Assembly (NCBI GenBank): GCA_964462595.1 | Contig: CAYWXM010000023.1 | Location: 62,001 to 126,000 of the forward strand | DNA: 64,000 nt | Origin: SURF-21 sp964462595 | GTDB lineage: Bacteria > Actinomycetota > Geothermincolia > Geothermincolales > RBG-13-55-18 | Reading direction: 5' to 3' | Part shown: positions 25,531 to 34,538 of the stretch, in pieces | How positions within the stretch are numbered: the first letter of the stretch is position 1 | How the letters are laid out: every line of letters begins with the position of its first letter | Notes under the pieces: generated by a model | What the model saw: the letters and a program-made list of their open reading frames with translations, nothing else | Database searches by the model: none | What the model was told of the DNA's origin: nothing | Made by a program: the position numbers and the translations under genes

Positions 25531-27945
25531 TCAGCGCAGTCTTGCCCCCAACCTTTCGCCCAGGGCGGCGATGATCCCCTCGTAAGTAGAGCGCACCTCC
25601 TCGTCCCTCAGGGTACGGTCCAGGGCGTAGAAGGAGAGGCTGTAGGCCAGGCTCTTGCTGCCGGCATCGAGCTGCTCGCCGCGGTAGAGGTCGAAGAGCC
25701 GCACCTCCCGCAGCAGATCCCCGCCATGCTCCTTGATTACCCCCTCCACATCACCTTCGCATACGGCATCGTCCACCACTATCGCCAGGTCCATCTGGAT
25801 GGAGGGAAAGCGCGGTATCTCCTCATAAGGTACGGGCTCCAGGGCGGCTTTTATCAGGTTTTCCAGTTCTATCTCGAGCACGGCCGTGTTCTCGGGAAGG
25901 TCCGCCTCAGAGGCGATCCGCGGATGAATCATACCCAGCCAGCCCGAATCCCTGCCGTTGATGTTTACAACGCACGATTGTGCGGGGTGCAGGAATGGCA
26001 GGGATTTTCTGTCCAGGGATACAGACCTGACGTGAAGAGATGACGCCAGCTTCTCCAGTATTCCCTTGGCGGTGAAGAAGTCCGCATCTTCCGCATCCGA
26101 GTACCACTGCTTGGGGGTCCACATCCCGGCGAGCGCACAGCACAGCTTCTGAGGCTCAGCGGGAAGCACCTCCTCCGTCCGCGGGATGAACGCCCTCCCA
26201 ATCTCGAAGAAAAGCGTCCCGGTAACCTGACGGTTGAGGTTGAAACGCACCGCCTCCAGCAGCCCAGGAAGCAGCGTGGGGCGCATCACCGACATCTCCT
26301 CGCTTATGGGATTGCGCAGACCTATGCACGCGGTCGGTATATATTCCCTGGCGGGATCCAGGATATCAAGCCAACGAGGGGAGATAAAAGCATTTGAAAT
26401 GGCCTCGTGCAGTCCCATGCCAGCCAGGATGCGCGCGATCTCGCGGCGTTTTACCTGTTGCGGCGTCAGCGACCCGATATTGTGTTGAGTGCACGGCAGC
26501 GTGGACCTTATCCTCCCGTAGCCATGTAGGCGGGCTACCTCCTCTACCAGGTCTATCTCCCTCCCGAGATCGGCTCGGAATGTGGGCACCGTAGCCTCGA
26601 TGATCTCCTCGTCCAGGCCCCCTCCGGCAATCCGCGCATCCAGCTCGATGGAGCGAAGGTGTGAGGCCATCTCCTCGCCTGTTATATCCGCGCCGATTAG
26701 CCGGGCGGTTCTTTTCACCCTGAGCTTAATGCGCACGGGCTCGATAATTCTGGCGCGTGCGTCCACCGCTCCGGGCATTACAGAACCACCGGCAATTTCC
26801 TGCATGAGGAATGCAGCCCGGTCCGCAGCACGCACGCATCCTCCCGGGTCAACTCCCCTCTCGAAACGATAGGAGGCCTCAGAGGTAAGGTCCTGCATCC
26901 TGGCGGTGCGCATTATGTTGGCCGGGTCGAAATGTGCGGACTCCAGCAGTACCCTCGCGGTGGAAACGCTCACCTCGGTGTGTTCCCCTCCCATGACCCC
27001 GGCGAGCGCGACCGGCCCCGAGGGATCGCATATGAGTAGGTCATCGCGGACGAGCTGCCTCTCCACGCCATCAAGGGTAGTCATCTTTTCGCCCTCCACC
27101 GCTCTCCTTACTATGATATGTCCCCGCTCCACCAGGTCCAGATCGAATGCGTGCAGGGGCTGACCCATCTCGAGCATGACGTAGTTGGTCACGTCGACGA
27201 TGTTGCAGATCGGGCGCACTCCCGCGGCCTGCAGCCTGCGCCGCATCCACCAGGGAGATGGAGCGATACGGATCCCCTCGATGACCCTGGCTACATAACG
27301 GGAGCACAGGTCACCGTCCTCTATTTCAACGCGCACGGTTTCCGTTGCCTCCGCGCCCACCTCCAGCAATTCAAATGCGGGCCTCCTTAGCTTCCGGCCC
27401 GTGAGTGCCGCTACCTCCCGTGCGATGCCCAGCATAGATAGGCAGTCGGGACGGTTTGGGGTTATTTCCAGGTCCAGAACCGTATCACTCATCCCCAGCA
27501 CTTCGGACAGGATGGCACCCGCCCGTGCTCCCTCCTCCAGTATCATGATGCCCTCCGCTTCCTCCGATATCCCCAGCTCCTTCTCGGAGAGCAGCATGCC
27601 TCGCGATGCGATGCCGCGTATTGTCGCCTCCGTTATCGGAGTGCCGTCGGGAAGGCTGCTTCCCGGCGTTGCAACGGGCACGAAGATATCCGGACGCACG
27701 TTGGGGGCACCGCAGACGATGTCCGCCACTTCTTTTCCCAGGTCCACCTGGCACAAAGACAGCCTGTCCGCGGCGGGGTGGGGTTTTACCTCGAGCACGT
27801 GCCCCACGACGAAGCCGTCAAGGGCAGCCCCCAATTCCTCAACACCCTCGACGGCGGTTCCGGAGTCGGTCAGCATTTCCGCCAGTTCCAGGGCGCTCCT
27901 TGTAATATCGATATATTCCGCCAGCCATTCAAGAGAAACGCGCAT
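25531..27945 (-). CDS. pheT: Phenylalanyl-tRNA synthetase beta subunit
   Basis: This 804-residue beta chain of the (alpha-beta)2 class II synthetase contributes tRNA binding and editing. Visible domains are the N-terminal EMAP/OB-type tRNA-binding domain (VGHVLEVKPHPAADRLSLCQVD), the B3/B4 editing region (LEITPNRPDCLSMLGIARE), the B5 domains, the core (FLFFEIGR-like LFFEIGRAFIP) and the C-terminal FDX-ACB anticodon-binding domain (PRFPSIQMDLAIVVDD ... VRLFDLYRG). It follows pheS by 11 nt at the end of the infC operon. Confidence 0.97.
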   Translation of the reverse strand: MRVSLEWLAEYIDITRSALELAEMLTDSGTAVEGVEELGAALDGFVVGHVLEVKPHPAADRLSLCQVDLGKEVADIVCGAPNVRPDIFVPVATPGSSLPDGTPITEATIRGIASRGMLLSEKELGISEEAEGIMILEEGARAGAILSEVLGMSDTVLDLEITPNRPDCLSMLGIAREVAALTGRKLRRPAFELLEVGAEATETVRVEIEDGDLCSRYVARVIEGIRIAPSPWWMRRRLQAAGVRPICNIVDVTNYVMLEMGQPLHAFDLDLVERGHIIVRRAVEGEKMTTLDGVERQLVRDDLLICDPSGPVALAGVMGGEHTEVSVSTARVLLESAHFDPANIMRTARMQDLTSEASYRFERGVDPGGCVRAADRAAFLMQEIAGGSVMPGAVDARARIIEPVRIKLRVKRTARLIGADITGEEMASHLRSIELDARIAGGGLDEEIIEATVPTFRADLGREIDLVEEVARLHGYGRIRSTLPCTQHNIGSLTPQQVKRREIARILAGMGLHEAISNAFISPRWLDILDPAREYIPTACIGLRNPISEEMSVMRPTLLPGLLEAVRFNLNRQVTGTLFFEIGRAFIPRTEEVLPAEPQKLCCALAGMWTPKQWYSDAEDADFFTAKGILEKLASSLHVRSVSLDRKSLPFLHPAQSCVVNINGRDSGWLGMIHPRIASEADLPENTAVLEIELENLIKAALEPVPYEEIPRFPSIQMDLAIVVDDAVCEGDVEGVIKEHGGDLLREVRLFDLYRGEQLDAGSKSLAYSLSFYALDRTLRDEEVRSTYEGIIAALGERLGARLR

Positions 27946-27956
27946 CTCTATCTCTC

Positions 27957-29027
27957 CTAGTACTGTTTGAGCAGGCGCAGGTCGTTATCGAAGAAATATC
28001 TTATATCCGGCACGCCATATTTAAGCAGGGCGATGCGCTCCACGCCCATGCCGAAGGCGAAACCGCTTATCTCTTCGGGGTCGTACCCCACGTAGCCGTA
28101 TACGTTGGGATCGACCATGCCTGCTCCCAGTATCTCCAGCCAGCCAGTACCCTTACATACCCTGCAGCCTATCCCGCCGCACATGTTACAGGATATGTCC
28201 ACTTCCGCGCTGGGCTCCGTGAAGGGGAAGAAATGCGGGCGGAAACGCACGCCGCGATCCTCTCCGAACATGCGCCGTGCGAAATATTCCAGGGTTCCCT
28301 TCAGGTCTCCCAGGGTAATAGCCTTGTCCACCGCCAAACCCTCTACCTGGTGGAACATGGGGGAATGGGTGGCATCCGGCACGTCACGCCTGTATGCCTT
28401 TCCGGGCGATATCACGTACAGGGGTGGTGGGGTTGATTCCATCACCCTTACCTGCACCGGAGAGGTCTGGGTGCGCAGCAGCACGTCCTCTCTGCCGCTG
28501 CCGGGGATGTTAACATAGAAAGTATCCGAGAGCGATTTCGAGGGATGCCATTCCGGCGTGTTCAAGGCCTCGAAATTGTAGTAATCGAGCTCGACCTCGG
28601 GTCCCTCCACGACGCGGTAGCCAATGCCGACGAAGATATCCTCTATCTCCTCGATGATACTTGAAAGCAGGTGCCTCGTGCCTGGGGGAGACATCCTTCC
28701 CGGCAACGTGGTGTCCACTTCTTCCCTGGCCAGCGCTTCCTCCATCTCGCTCCGTCTGAGCATGCCTCCCTTCTCGTCCAGGGAACTCTCCAGCCATGCC
28801 TTGAGCAAGTTCCCGAGGCGACCTACCCGGCGCTTTTCCTCGGGTTCGAGCTGCTTTATACCCTGCAGCAATAGAGATAGCCTTCCCTTGCGGCCAAGAT
28901 ATGCCACGCGTACTTCGTCAATGGCTTCGGAATCACCTGCTGCCTCGAGTGCACTACGTGCGTCTTCGTATATGCCTCCCAACTCGGGATCGGCGATGAT
29001 CTCTTCGCGAAAGTCGTCGGCTGCCAT
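27957..29027 (-). CDS. pheS: Phenylalanyl-tRNA synthetase alpha subunit
   Basis: This 356-residue catalytic chain has an N-terminal coiled coil (residues 1-110) and class II motif 2 in TSPVQVRVME and FHQVEGLAVD. The HFFPFTEPSAEVDI segment and motif 3 FAFGMGVERIALLKYG are also present. A CNMCGGIGCRVCKGTGW insertion (two C-x2-C pairs) matches a cysteine-rich loop common in Gram-positive PheS. Its start lies immediately after the trmH-type gene, which is inserted between rplT and pheS. Confidence 0.97.
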   Translation of the reverse strand: MAADDFREEIIADPELGGIYEDARSALEAAGDSEAIDEVRVAYLGRKGRLSLLLQGIKQLEPEEKRRVGRLGNLLKAWLESSLDEKGGMLRRSEMEEALAREEVDTTLPGRMSPPGTRHLLSSIIEEIEDIFVGIGYRVVEGPEVELDYYNFEALNTPEWHPSKSLSDTFYVNIPGSGREDVLLRTQTSPVQVRVMESTPPPLYVISPGKAYRRDVPDATHSPMFHQVEGLAVDKAITLGDLKGTLEYFARRMFGEDRGVRFRPHFFPFTEPSAEVDISCNMCGGIGCRVCKGTGWLEILGAGMVDPNVYGYVGYDPEEISGFAFGMGVERIALLKYGVPDIRYFFDNDLRLLKQY

Positions 29028-29867
29028 TCAGAAATCCTCCCTATCGGCATCTCTCACGTTCCTGCACCTTGCCGCCTCGTAAAGAAGCACCGCCGCGGCG
29101 GCGGCCACGTTAAGCGATTCGGCCTCCCCGATTATCGGGACCCGCACCAGGCCATCTACCAATGAGGATTCGTCCTCCGGAATGCCCCACGACTCGTTGC
29201 CCACGACCAGGGCCAGCCTTTCGGGCCATTCCAACTCCCACATCACGGTACCGGCATGGGCATCGGCCGCAAGGACGGTGAAGCCGGCTTTTTTCAAGAC
29301 ATTTATATTCTCGGACGCCTCCCCGCCGACCGCGAGGGGGATGTGAAATAGAGAACCCGCGCTGCTTCGCACCGTCTTGGGGTTATAGAGGTCCGCGCTT
29401 TCCGCGCATATCGCCATTCCACCCACGCCTGCCGCATCGGCGATCCTTATCATATTCCCCAGGTTGCCTGGGTCTCTCACCCTGTCGGCGACAAGCACCG
29501 CCGCCGGGTTGGAGTCGCAAATAGCCTCGATACCCACGTGGACCAGCGGGGATACGGCGATTATCCCCTGCGGGGTTACCGTATCCGAAAGGCTGTCTAT
29601 CACCTCGTCTCTCGCGGTCAGGCAGGGTATATTCCGTGCCTTGATCAGGTCCGTATAAGCCTCCAGGGACTCCCGTCCTTTGTGATTGCAGATAATGCAC
29701 TCGGGCGCATGGGGTGATCTCAGTGCCTCCGCTACGCATTGCAGGCCCTCGATAATGAACAATCCCTCACGGTAGCGGAAATTTCTCTTGCGCAGGCGTC
29801 GGTATCGCCTGACGCGCTCGTTTTTCGGGCTCTCGATCACGGCGTACAGGCGAACCCCATCAGGCAC
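29028..29867 (-). CDS. SpoU/TrmH-family rRNA or tRNA 2'-O-methyltransferase
   Basis: This 279-residue SpoU-class SPOUT methyltransferase has an N-terminal L7Ae-like substrate-binding domain (residues 8-105, SPKNERVRRYRRLRKR, GLFIIEGLQCVAEAL). The knot motifs are DRVRDPGNLGNMIRIADAAG, LVVGNESWGIP and ESLNVAAAAAVLLYEA. The GTG start (29867) overlaps rplT by 8 nt and has GAGGCGA upstream. TrmH-type genes adjacent to rplT/pheS are common in Gram-positives. The exact target nucleotide is not identifiable. Confidence 0.9.
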   Translation of the reverse strand: MPDGVRLYAVIESPKNERVRRYRRLRKRNFRYREGLFIIEGLQCVAEALRSPHAPECIICNHKGRESLEAYTDLIKARNIPCLTARDEVIDSLSDTVTPQGIIAVSPLVHVGIEAICDSNPAAVLVADRVRDPGNLGNMIRIADAAGVGGMAICAESADLYNPKTVRSSAGSLFHIPLAVGGEASENINVLKKAGFTVLAADAHAGTVMWELEWPERLALVVGNESWGIPEDESSLVDGLVRVPIIGEAESLNVAAAAAVLLYEAARCRNVRDADREDF

Positions 29868-30246
29868 TCGCCTCCTTTACCTGTGGTTCCTTTACCAGCT
29901 GTTCCTTGGCCTTCTGCGCCAGTTCCGAGAAAGAGGCGGGATCCGATACGGCCATTTCAGCCAGCATTTTGCGATTAACGTCGATCTCCGCAAGCTTCAA
30001 TCCCTGGATAAACCTGCTGTAGGATATGCCGTTCTGCCGTGCGGCGGCGTTAATGCGAGCGATCCACAGGCGCCGGAAGTCCCTCTTCTTGTTGCGCCGG
30101 TCGCGGTAAGCGTATTGTAGTGAATGCATGACCTGCTCGTTGGCGCTGCGATACGACCTGCTGCGGGCGCCGCGATAGCCCTTGGCCATGCTCATAACTT
30201 TCTTTTTTCTCTTTTTCCTCGCAACCGAATGTCTTGTTCTGGACAT
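29860..30246 (-). CDS. rplT: Large ribosomal subunit protein bL20
   Basis: L20 is an early 23S rRNA-binding assembly protein that also autoregulates infC-rpmI-rplT operons in several bacteria. The 128 residues begin with the basic tail SRTRHSVARKKRKKK, followed by AKGYRGARSRSYRSANEQ and WIARINAAARQNG, all diagnostic. The C-terminal extension (about 10 residues, KEPQVKEASA) is slightly longer than usual. It could be the regulator of the leader attenuator upstream of infC. Confidence 0.97.
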   Translation of the reverse strand: MSRTRHSVARKKRKKKVMSMAKGYRGARSRSYRSANEQVMHSLQYAYRDRRNKKRDFRRLWIARINAAARQNGISYSRFIQGLKLAEIDVNRKMLAEMAVSDPASFSELAQKAKEQLVKEPQVKEASA

Positions 30247-30304
30247 ATGAACTCAGTCCTTTCCTGCCTTATATGATCCGCTTCAACAGGCGGTGCAGGC
30301 CTTA

Positions 30305-30502
30305 TCAGCCCTGCCGCAACATCTTTCTCACGCTGGGGACGTCGCTTTTCGCCACCTCGGCCTTGGAGCGGTAGGAGCGTTTACGGGTAGGACTCTTCTT
30401 GGAAAGAAGGTGGCTGCCGTATCCCTTCCTTCTTCGCAGTTTGCCTCCTCCGGTTATCTCAAACCTCTTGGCCGCTCCCCGGTGTGTCTTCATTTTTGGC
30501 AT
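30305..30502 (-). CDS. rpmI: Large ribosomal subunit protein bL35
   Basis: This 65-residue L35 has the typical MPKMKTHRGAAKRFEITGGG start and an Arg/Lys-rich body ending in VRKMLRQG. Its start overlaps the end of infC by 44 nt, so its translation is coupled to infC. GAGGAAAG precedes the ATG. It is the second gene of the IF3-L35-L20 unit. Confidence 0.96.
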   Translation of the reverse strand: MPKMKTHRGAAKRFEITGGGKLRRRKGYGSHLLSKKSPTRKRSYRSKAEVAKSDVPSVRKMLRQG

Positions 30503-31034
30503 TCTTTCCTCCGTCTTTTTTAATCGCCGGCAACGGCGCCATGATCATCTGCATGTTCCGTCCGTCGAGCTTGGGCATCGATTCCACTGTCCCTAGTTCC
30601 ACCAGCTCTTCGGCCAGTTGCTGCAGAAGATTCCTTCCGAGTTCCGTGTGGCTCATCTCTCTGCCGCGAAACATTATCGTTACCTTGACCTTGAACCCGG
30701 AACTCAGGAATCGCTCTATGTGTTTTCTCTTGATCTCGTAATCGTGCCTGTCGATCTTCGGGCGCAGTTTCATCTCCTTGTACGTAACCACGCTTTGTTT
30801 CTTGCGCGCCTCCTTCATCTTCACTGTCTGCTCATAGCGATACTTGCCGTAATCCATGATCTTGCAGACCGGGGGTTGTGCCTGCGGTGCCACCTCGACC
30901 AGATCCAGGTCAAGCTCTTCGGCCATAGCCAGGGCTTCGTCTATGCTTTTGATGCCTATCTGGTTGCCCTCCGGCCCTACGAGGCGCACCTCTCTCGCCC
31001 TGATCCCCTCGTTAATGCGCGCGTTCTTGTCTAT
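30459..31034 (-). CDS. infC: Translation initiation factor IF-3, probable ATA start
   Basis: IF3 discriminates initiator tRNA and start codons on the 30S subunit. The N-domain (NARINEGIRAREVRLVGPEG) and C-domain (LRPKIDRHDYEIKRKHIERF, FKVKVTIMFRGREMSHTELG) are canonical. The frame is open to 31055 (TTG), but the strong SD AAGGAGGG lies inside that extension, and 7 nt after it comes ATA (31034) in frame. No ATG, GTG or TTG follows at usable spacing. An AUA start gives a normal-length 191-residue IF3 and fits the rule that infC uses a rare start codon for autocontrol. The C-terminal tail (GGKNAKNEDTPGSGQEV) is extra. Confidence 0.93.
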   Translation of the reverse strand: MDKNARINEGIRAREVRLVGPEGNQIGIKSIDEALAMAEELDLDLVEVAPQAQPPVCKIMDYGKYRYEQTVKMKEARKKQSVVTYKEMKLRPKIDRHDYEIKRKHIERFLSSGFKVKVTIMFRGREMSHTELGRNLLQQLAEELVELGTVESMPKLDGRNMQMIMAPLPAIKKDGGKNAKNEDTPGSGQEV

Positions 31035-31049
31035 CTGGCATCCCTCCTT

Positions 31050-31088
31050 AATCAAAACAAAAGGATAGCGGTTTCTCCCCGCTATCCA
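31050..31088 (-). terminator. Leader attenuator of the infC operon
   Basis: On the minus strand GGATAGCGG, a 7-nt loop GGAGAAA and CCGCTATCC (9-bp stem, 31087-31063) are followed directly by TTTTGTTTTG. This is a textbook intrinsic terminator located about 90 nt after the predicted promoter and just before the infC SD. It implies premature termination control of infC-rpmI-rplT-trmH-pheS-pheT, as in L20-regulated leaders. Confidence 0.8.
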
Positions 31089-31183
31089 CGGGATCCTGCT
31101 CCCAGGAACCCTGGCGGCATCGTATCCGCAGGGTGAGAAGCCGAACCGCTTCTTCTTCGCTTATATTGCGTTTTCAAGCAGAA

Positions 31184-31212
31184 AGTATAGTGTATCCTCC
31201 AGCTTCAGGCAA
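31184..31212 (-). promoter_or_regulatory. Promoter of the infC-rpmI-rplT-pheST operon
   Basis: On the minus strand TTGCCT (31212-31207), a 17-nt spacer and TATACT (31189-31184) form a good sigma-70-type promoter. Its -35 lies just upstream of, and close to, the stop codon of the histidine kinase gene. The predicted leader to the infC start is about 140 nt. Confidence 0.55.
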
Positions 31213-31216
31213 CTTC

Positions 31217-33358
31217 TCATCCTGCAGCCGCCTTACCCGAGTCGCCCGTAAAGCCTGCCCGCGAATCCCTTTTAATACCGTATAGGGGAAGGGTTATGTT
31301 GAAGGTGGTGCCTCCGCCCTTGGAGCTGTTCGCCCATATCTCACCCCCGTGGGCGTTTACCAGCTGCCTGGTGATGGAAAGCCCCAGCCCGGTGCCGCTC
31401 TGGTGCCGTGTCGAGGATGAGTCCACCTGATAGAATTTATCGAAAATCCTCGGGAGATCCTGCGCAGAGATACCGATACCGTTGTCCGATATCTTTATCA
31501 GGCAATCCGTTACGGAAGATGTCGCGCTAACCGTGACCTCTCCGTTTTCCGGGGTGAACTTGATCGCGTTGTGTATGAGGTTCATGAACACCTGGCTCAA
31601 GCGCTCGCTGTCGCCGCTGATCAGGGGCATGTCAGCCGGTATAGCCAACCTCAGGGTGATGCCCTTCTCTTTTGTGAGGTTGTCCAACTGCTGTGCCACT
31701 CCCCCGACAACCCCCGAGAGCTTCACGGGCTCGCTTCGTACTTTTATCGTCCCCGCCTCGATCCTTGACAGATCCAGGAGATCGTTAATGAGCATGGTGA
31801 GCGATTCGGACTGCCTCAACACAACGTCCAGGTAATGCTTCTGCTTTTCATTGACCCTGCCCACCCTCTCGGCCGCGAGCAGCCTCACGAATCCCTTGAT
31901 GGAAGTCAGCGGGGTCTTCAGCTCGTGGGACACGATAGATATGAAGTCGGACTTCAAGCGGTCCAGCTCGATGAAGTCCGTGATATCGTGAAGCAGTATC
32001 ACGCCCCCGCCGACTTTTCCTTCGCTGTCTTTCAGGGGAACCCATATGACGTTGAATATTATCGGTGGCTCCAGCTCCAGGACCATCTCGCTCCTCAGGC
32101 CTTCCCCTCCATGCAATACCCTTTCCAGCGCCTTGTGGCAGGATACCTCCTTGAACTTCGTGCCACAACGCAATCGCTCAAAGATCTCGATAAGCGGCAG
32201 CTGGTAATCCTCCTGCTTCAAACCCATAAGGCGCGATATGAACGGGTTTGCCAGTACCAGCCTTCCTCCCTCGTCGATTACCATAAGGCCGTCGGTGAGG
32301 CTGTTGATGATAGTCTCTATCTTCGTCTTGTCCTCCAGGGTCGTACGATACAGGGCGGCCTTTTCCAGTGCCATTGCAGCCTCACTCGACATGGTTAGAA
32401 GGATCCTGGCGGAGTCGTCGTCGAAAGAATCTCTTTTTTTCGAGAAACAGCTCAAGACGCCTATCACGCTCGAGCTGGCGAATAAAGGCACGGCGATCAT
32501 CGAGGAATATCCTGACTCCTGCAGGTATGGACGGAAACGAGGGTCCTCTTCGATATCCTTGAGGATGACAGGAAGCACGGCCGAAGCAGACATATAAAGG
32601 GGGTTGTCCTTTTCCTGGCCCATCAGGCCGTTAATACGGTTCTCCTCCAGATTACGGTGCGCCTTAGGGTTCAAAAGCCCCTGCTGGTCGAGCAGAGCCA
32701 CGGCAATGGCATCGTTTTCGACCAGCTCAGCTGCATTTTCGATGAGTACGAAAAGCATCTCCTCTTCGTCTAGCGTAGACGCGAATTTGAGTGATGTGGC
32801 GTACAGGGTGGACATCTCCCTGCGCTTGGTGTCGGCCTGGTCGTAAAGGTTGGTCAGATCCTGCTTTTCCCTTTCCTGCTCGCGTGCCTTGTTGATCACG
32901 AAAGACCCCCCCAGCGCTATTATCATGTATATGGGGACGGCCATGGCCATGTTCTTGAGGGTTTCGAGGGAAATGGACTCGTAAACAAGGGGCGCGAAAT
33001 AGACCAGGCAGGTCACGGCGGTTATCAACATCGTCTCCAGCAGCTCGAAATAAGCGGAAGAGAATATGATCACCGCCAGGAAGAGCAGGGAAATACTGCT
33101 CTCGATACCGCCGGCCAGGTATACCATCACCGCTATCAGGATGTCTGTCGCCAGGAGAAGGGCGAAATAGGCGATGGGATGGTAACCCTCGTAAGGGAAA
33201 TAGCGGTTTCCGAGGAACACGAGAACCGACAGGGCGATGAAAACGTAAAAAACGACAGACCTGCTGCGCTCGGAATATGGCAGGACGAAGAGCATGGTCG
33301 CTACGATAATGGTCAGCCAGAATATCGATGCTATGAAGCGTGTGGAAGACAGAAGCAT
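31217..33358 (-). CDS. Membrane sensor histidine kinase with GAF and PAS domains
   Basis: The 713-residue protein begins with six hydrophobic segments (about residues 8-165) and a short coiled coil. A GAF domain follows (about 190-345), then a PAS domain (KIETIINSLTDGLMVIDEGG), then HisKA with SHELKTPLTSI, and a HATPase with NLIHNAIKFTPENG, DNGIGIS and GTGLGLS. All catalytic boxes look intact. The ATG at 33358 has GAGGGAG 5 nt upstream; an upstream TTG at 33439 in the same frame is poorly spaced from any SD. It lies after the REC-GGDDF gene and probably phosphorylates it. Confidence 0.9.
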   Translation of the reverse strand: MLLSSTRFIASIFWLTIIVATMLFVLPYSERSRSVVFYVFIALSVLVFLGNRYFPYEGYHPIAYFALLLATDILIAVMVYLAGGIESSISLLFLAVIIFSSAYFELLETMLITAVTCLVYFAPLVYESISLETLKNMAMAVPIYMIIALGGSFVINKAREQEREKQDLTNLYDQADTKRREMSTLYATSLKFASTLDEEEMLFVLIENAAELVENDAIAVALLDQQGLLNPKAHRNLEENRINGLMGQEKDNPLYMSASAVLPVILKDIEEDPRFRPYLQESGYSSMIAVPLFASSSVIGVLSCFSKKRDSFDDDSARILLTMSSEAAMALEKAALYRTTLEDKTKIETIINSLTDGLMVIDEGGRLVLANPFISRLMGLKQEDYQLPLIEIFERLRCGTKFKEVSCHKALERVLHGGEGLRSEMVLELEPPIIFNVIWVPLKDSEGKVGGGVILLHDITDFIELDRLKSDFISIVSHELKTPLTSIKGFVRLLAAERVGRVNEKQKHYLDVVLRQSESLTMLINDLLDLSRIEAGTIKVRSEPVKLSGVVGGVAQQLDNLTKEKGITLRLAIPADMPLISGDSERLSQVFMNLIHNAIKFTPENGEVTVSATSSVTDCLIKISDNGIGISAQDLPRIFDKFYQVDSSSTRHQSGTGLGLSITRQLVNAHGGEIWANSSKGGGTTFNITLPLYGIKRDSRAGFTGDSGKAAAG

Positions 33359-33457
33359 GCGCACTCCCTCGCGCTGTTCGCCGCTCTCCGTCTTCGAATA
33401 CTCCTGTCTTCGGGAAGAACTCGAGTTCATCTGCCTCAAGACCTCGCTGTAATCCTT

Positions 33458-34441
33458 TTAATCCCTGCGCCTCCGGTCGAAAACAAGATTACTGCCTTGC
33501 ATGTTCTTGGCATATTTCTTCAGTTCCGCCGCGATCTGCGCCACCTTGCCCGGATGGTCCAAAGAGCGGTAAGTGTTATGAACTACGGCGATGCTGATGG
33601 TCATGATAGGAAAATTGTTTACCTTACCCTGCCGGTCGGTGCTGATGATATATCCCTTTTCGCGGTCATCCGGTGCGTACTGTGAAGGTATACGCGTATC
33701 GAACAACTTGATTATCTCCTGGGATATCAGGGGTGCTCGTTCCATCTCGGTGATCACGATGAAGTCGTCTCCTCCGATATGACCGACGAAATCATCCTTG
33801 ACGCCGAACTTCTCCAGAGCATCCATGATAGCCTTCGTAGTCAGCTTTATGACCTCGCTCCCCGCCAGAAAGCCATAGCGGTCGTTGTAGGCCTTGAAGT
33901 CGTCTAAGTCGATGTAGCAGACGGCGAACTTCGCTCCCGTCTTTATACGCGCTTCTATGACTTCCTCAAGGGCTCGATTACCGGGAAGACCGGTTAACGG
34001 GCTTGCTTCACCGTCGCGGACAGACCGTCTGAGGTGCATGTTTATCCTGGCCTCGAGCTCCAGGGGATCAAATGGTTTGGTCATGTAATCGTCCGCACCG
34101 GTTTCCATACCCTTTATCTTGTCTTCCAGCATGCCCTTCGCTGTAAGCAGGATGATGGGGATATGGCTGGTCAAAGCCTCCCCTCGTAACCTCAGGCAGA
34201 CCTCGAGGCCATCGAGATCGGGCATCATCACGTCCAGCACGATTATATCCGGCCTATCCGTCTCGCATATCTGAAGCGCTTCCCTTCCATCTCTTGCCAC
34301 TACGGGGTCGTATTTCCCGTCGCCAAGTGTCTCCAGGATAAGCTCGCGGATGTATGGATCGTCGTCCACCACGAGGATCTTGTGTCTCTTGGTCCTCTCC
34401 AGGGTTTCCGCCGTTTCACCCCTCAGTATCTCGTCGAACAA
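33458..34441 (-). CDS. Response regulator with degenerate GGDEF (GGDDF) domain
   Basis: The 327-residue protein has an N-terminal REC domain with DDD and the phospho-Asp in IIVLDVMMPD. The GGDEF-fold output domain keeps the metal and substrate part (YIDLDDFKAYNDRYG) but has HIGGDDF in place of GG(D/E)EF. The RxxD inhibitory site is VKDD. It may be catalytically weak or act as a c-di-GMP/GTP sensor. The start is TTG at 34441 with GGAGGTG upstream; the frame is open to 34564 but overlaps the HD-GYP gene and lacks domain sequence there. Confidence 0.88.
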   Translation of the reverse strand: MFDEILRGETAETLERTKRHKILVVDDDPYIRELILETLGDGKYDPVVARDGREALQICETDRPDIIVLDVMMPDLDGLEVCLRLRGEALTSHIPIILLTAKGMLEDKIKGMETGADDYMTKPFDPLELEARINMHLRRSVRDGEASPLTGLPGNRALEEVIEARIKTGAKFAVCYIDLDDFKAYNDRYGFLAGSEVIKLTTKAIMDALEKFGVKDDFVGHIGGDDFIVITEMERAPLISQEIIKLFDTRIPSQYAPDDREKGYIISTDRQGKVNNFPIMTISIAVVHNTYRSLDHPGKVAQIAAELKKYAKNMQGSNLVFDRRRRD

Positions 34442-34538
34442 TTTTTCACCTCCGACACGGATCCCCACCTCTCCAGCGCGCACCGCTATGCATCGCAACC
34501 ATGGAGTCCCCACGAAAAACATTGACGCATGGTCTCCT

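Noticed and set aside
27957..29027. Cys-rich insert in PheS as a novelty
   Set aside because: CNMCGGIGCRVCKGTGW matches a loop I recall from ordinary Gram-positive PheS proteins.
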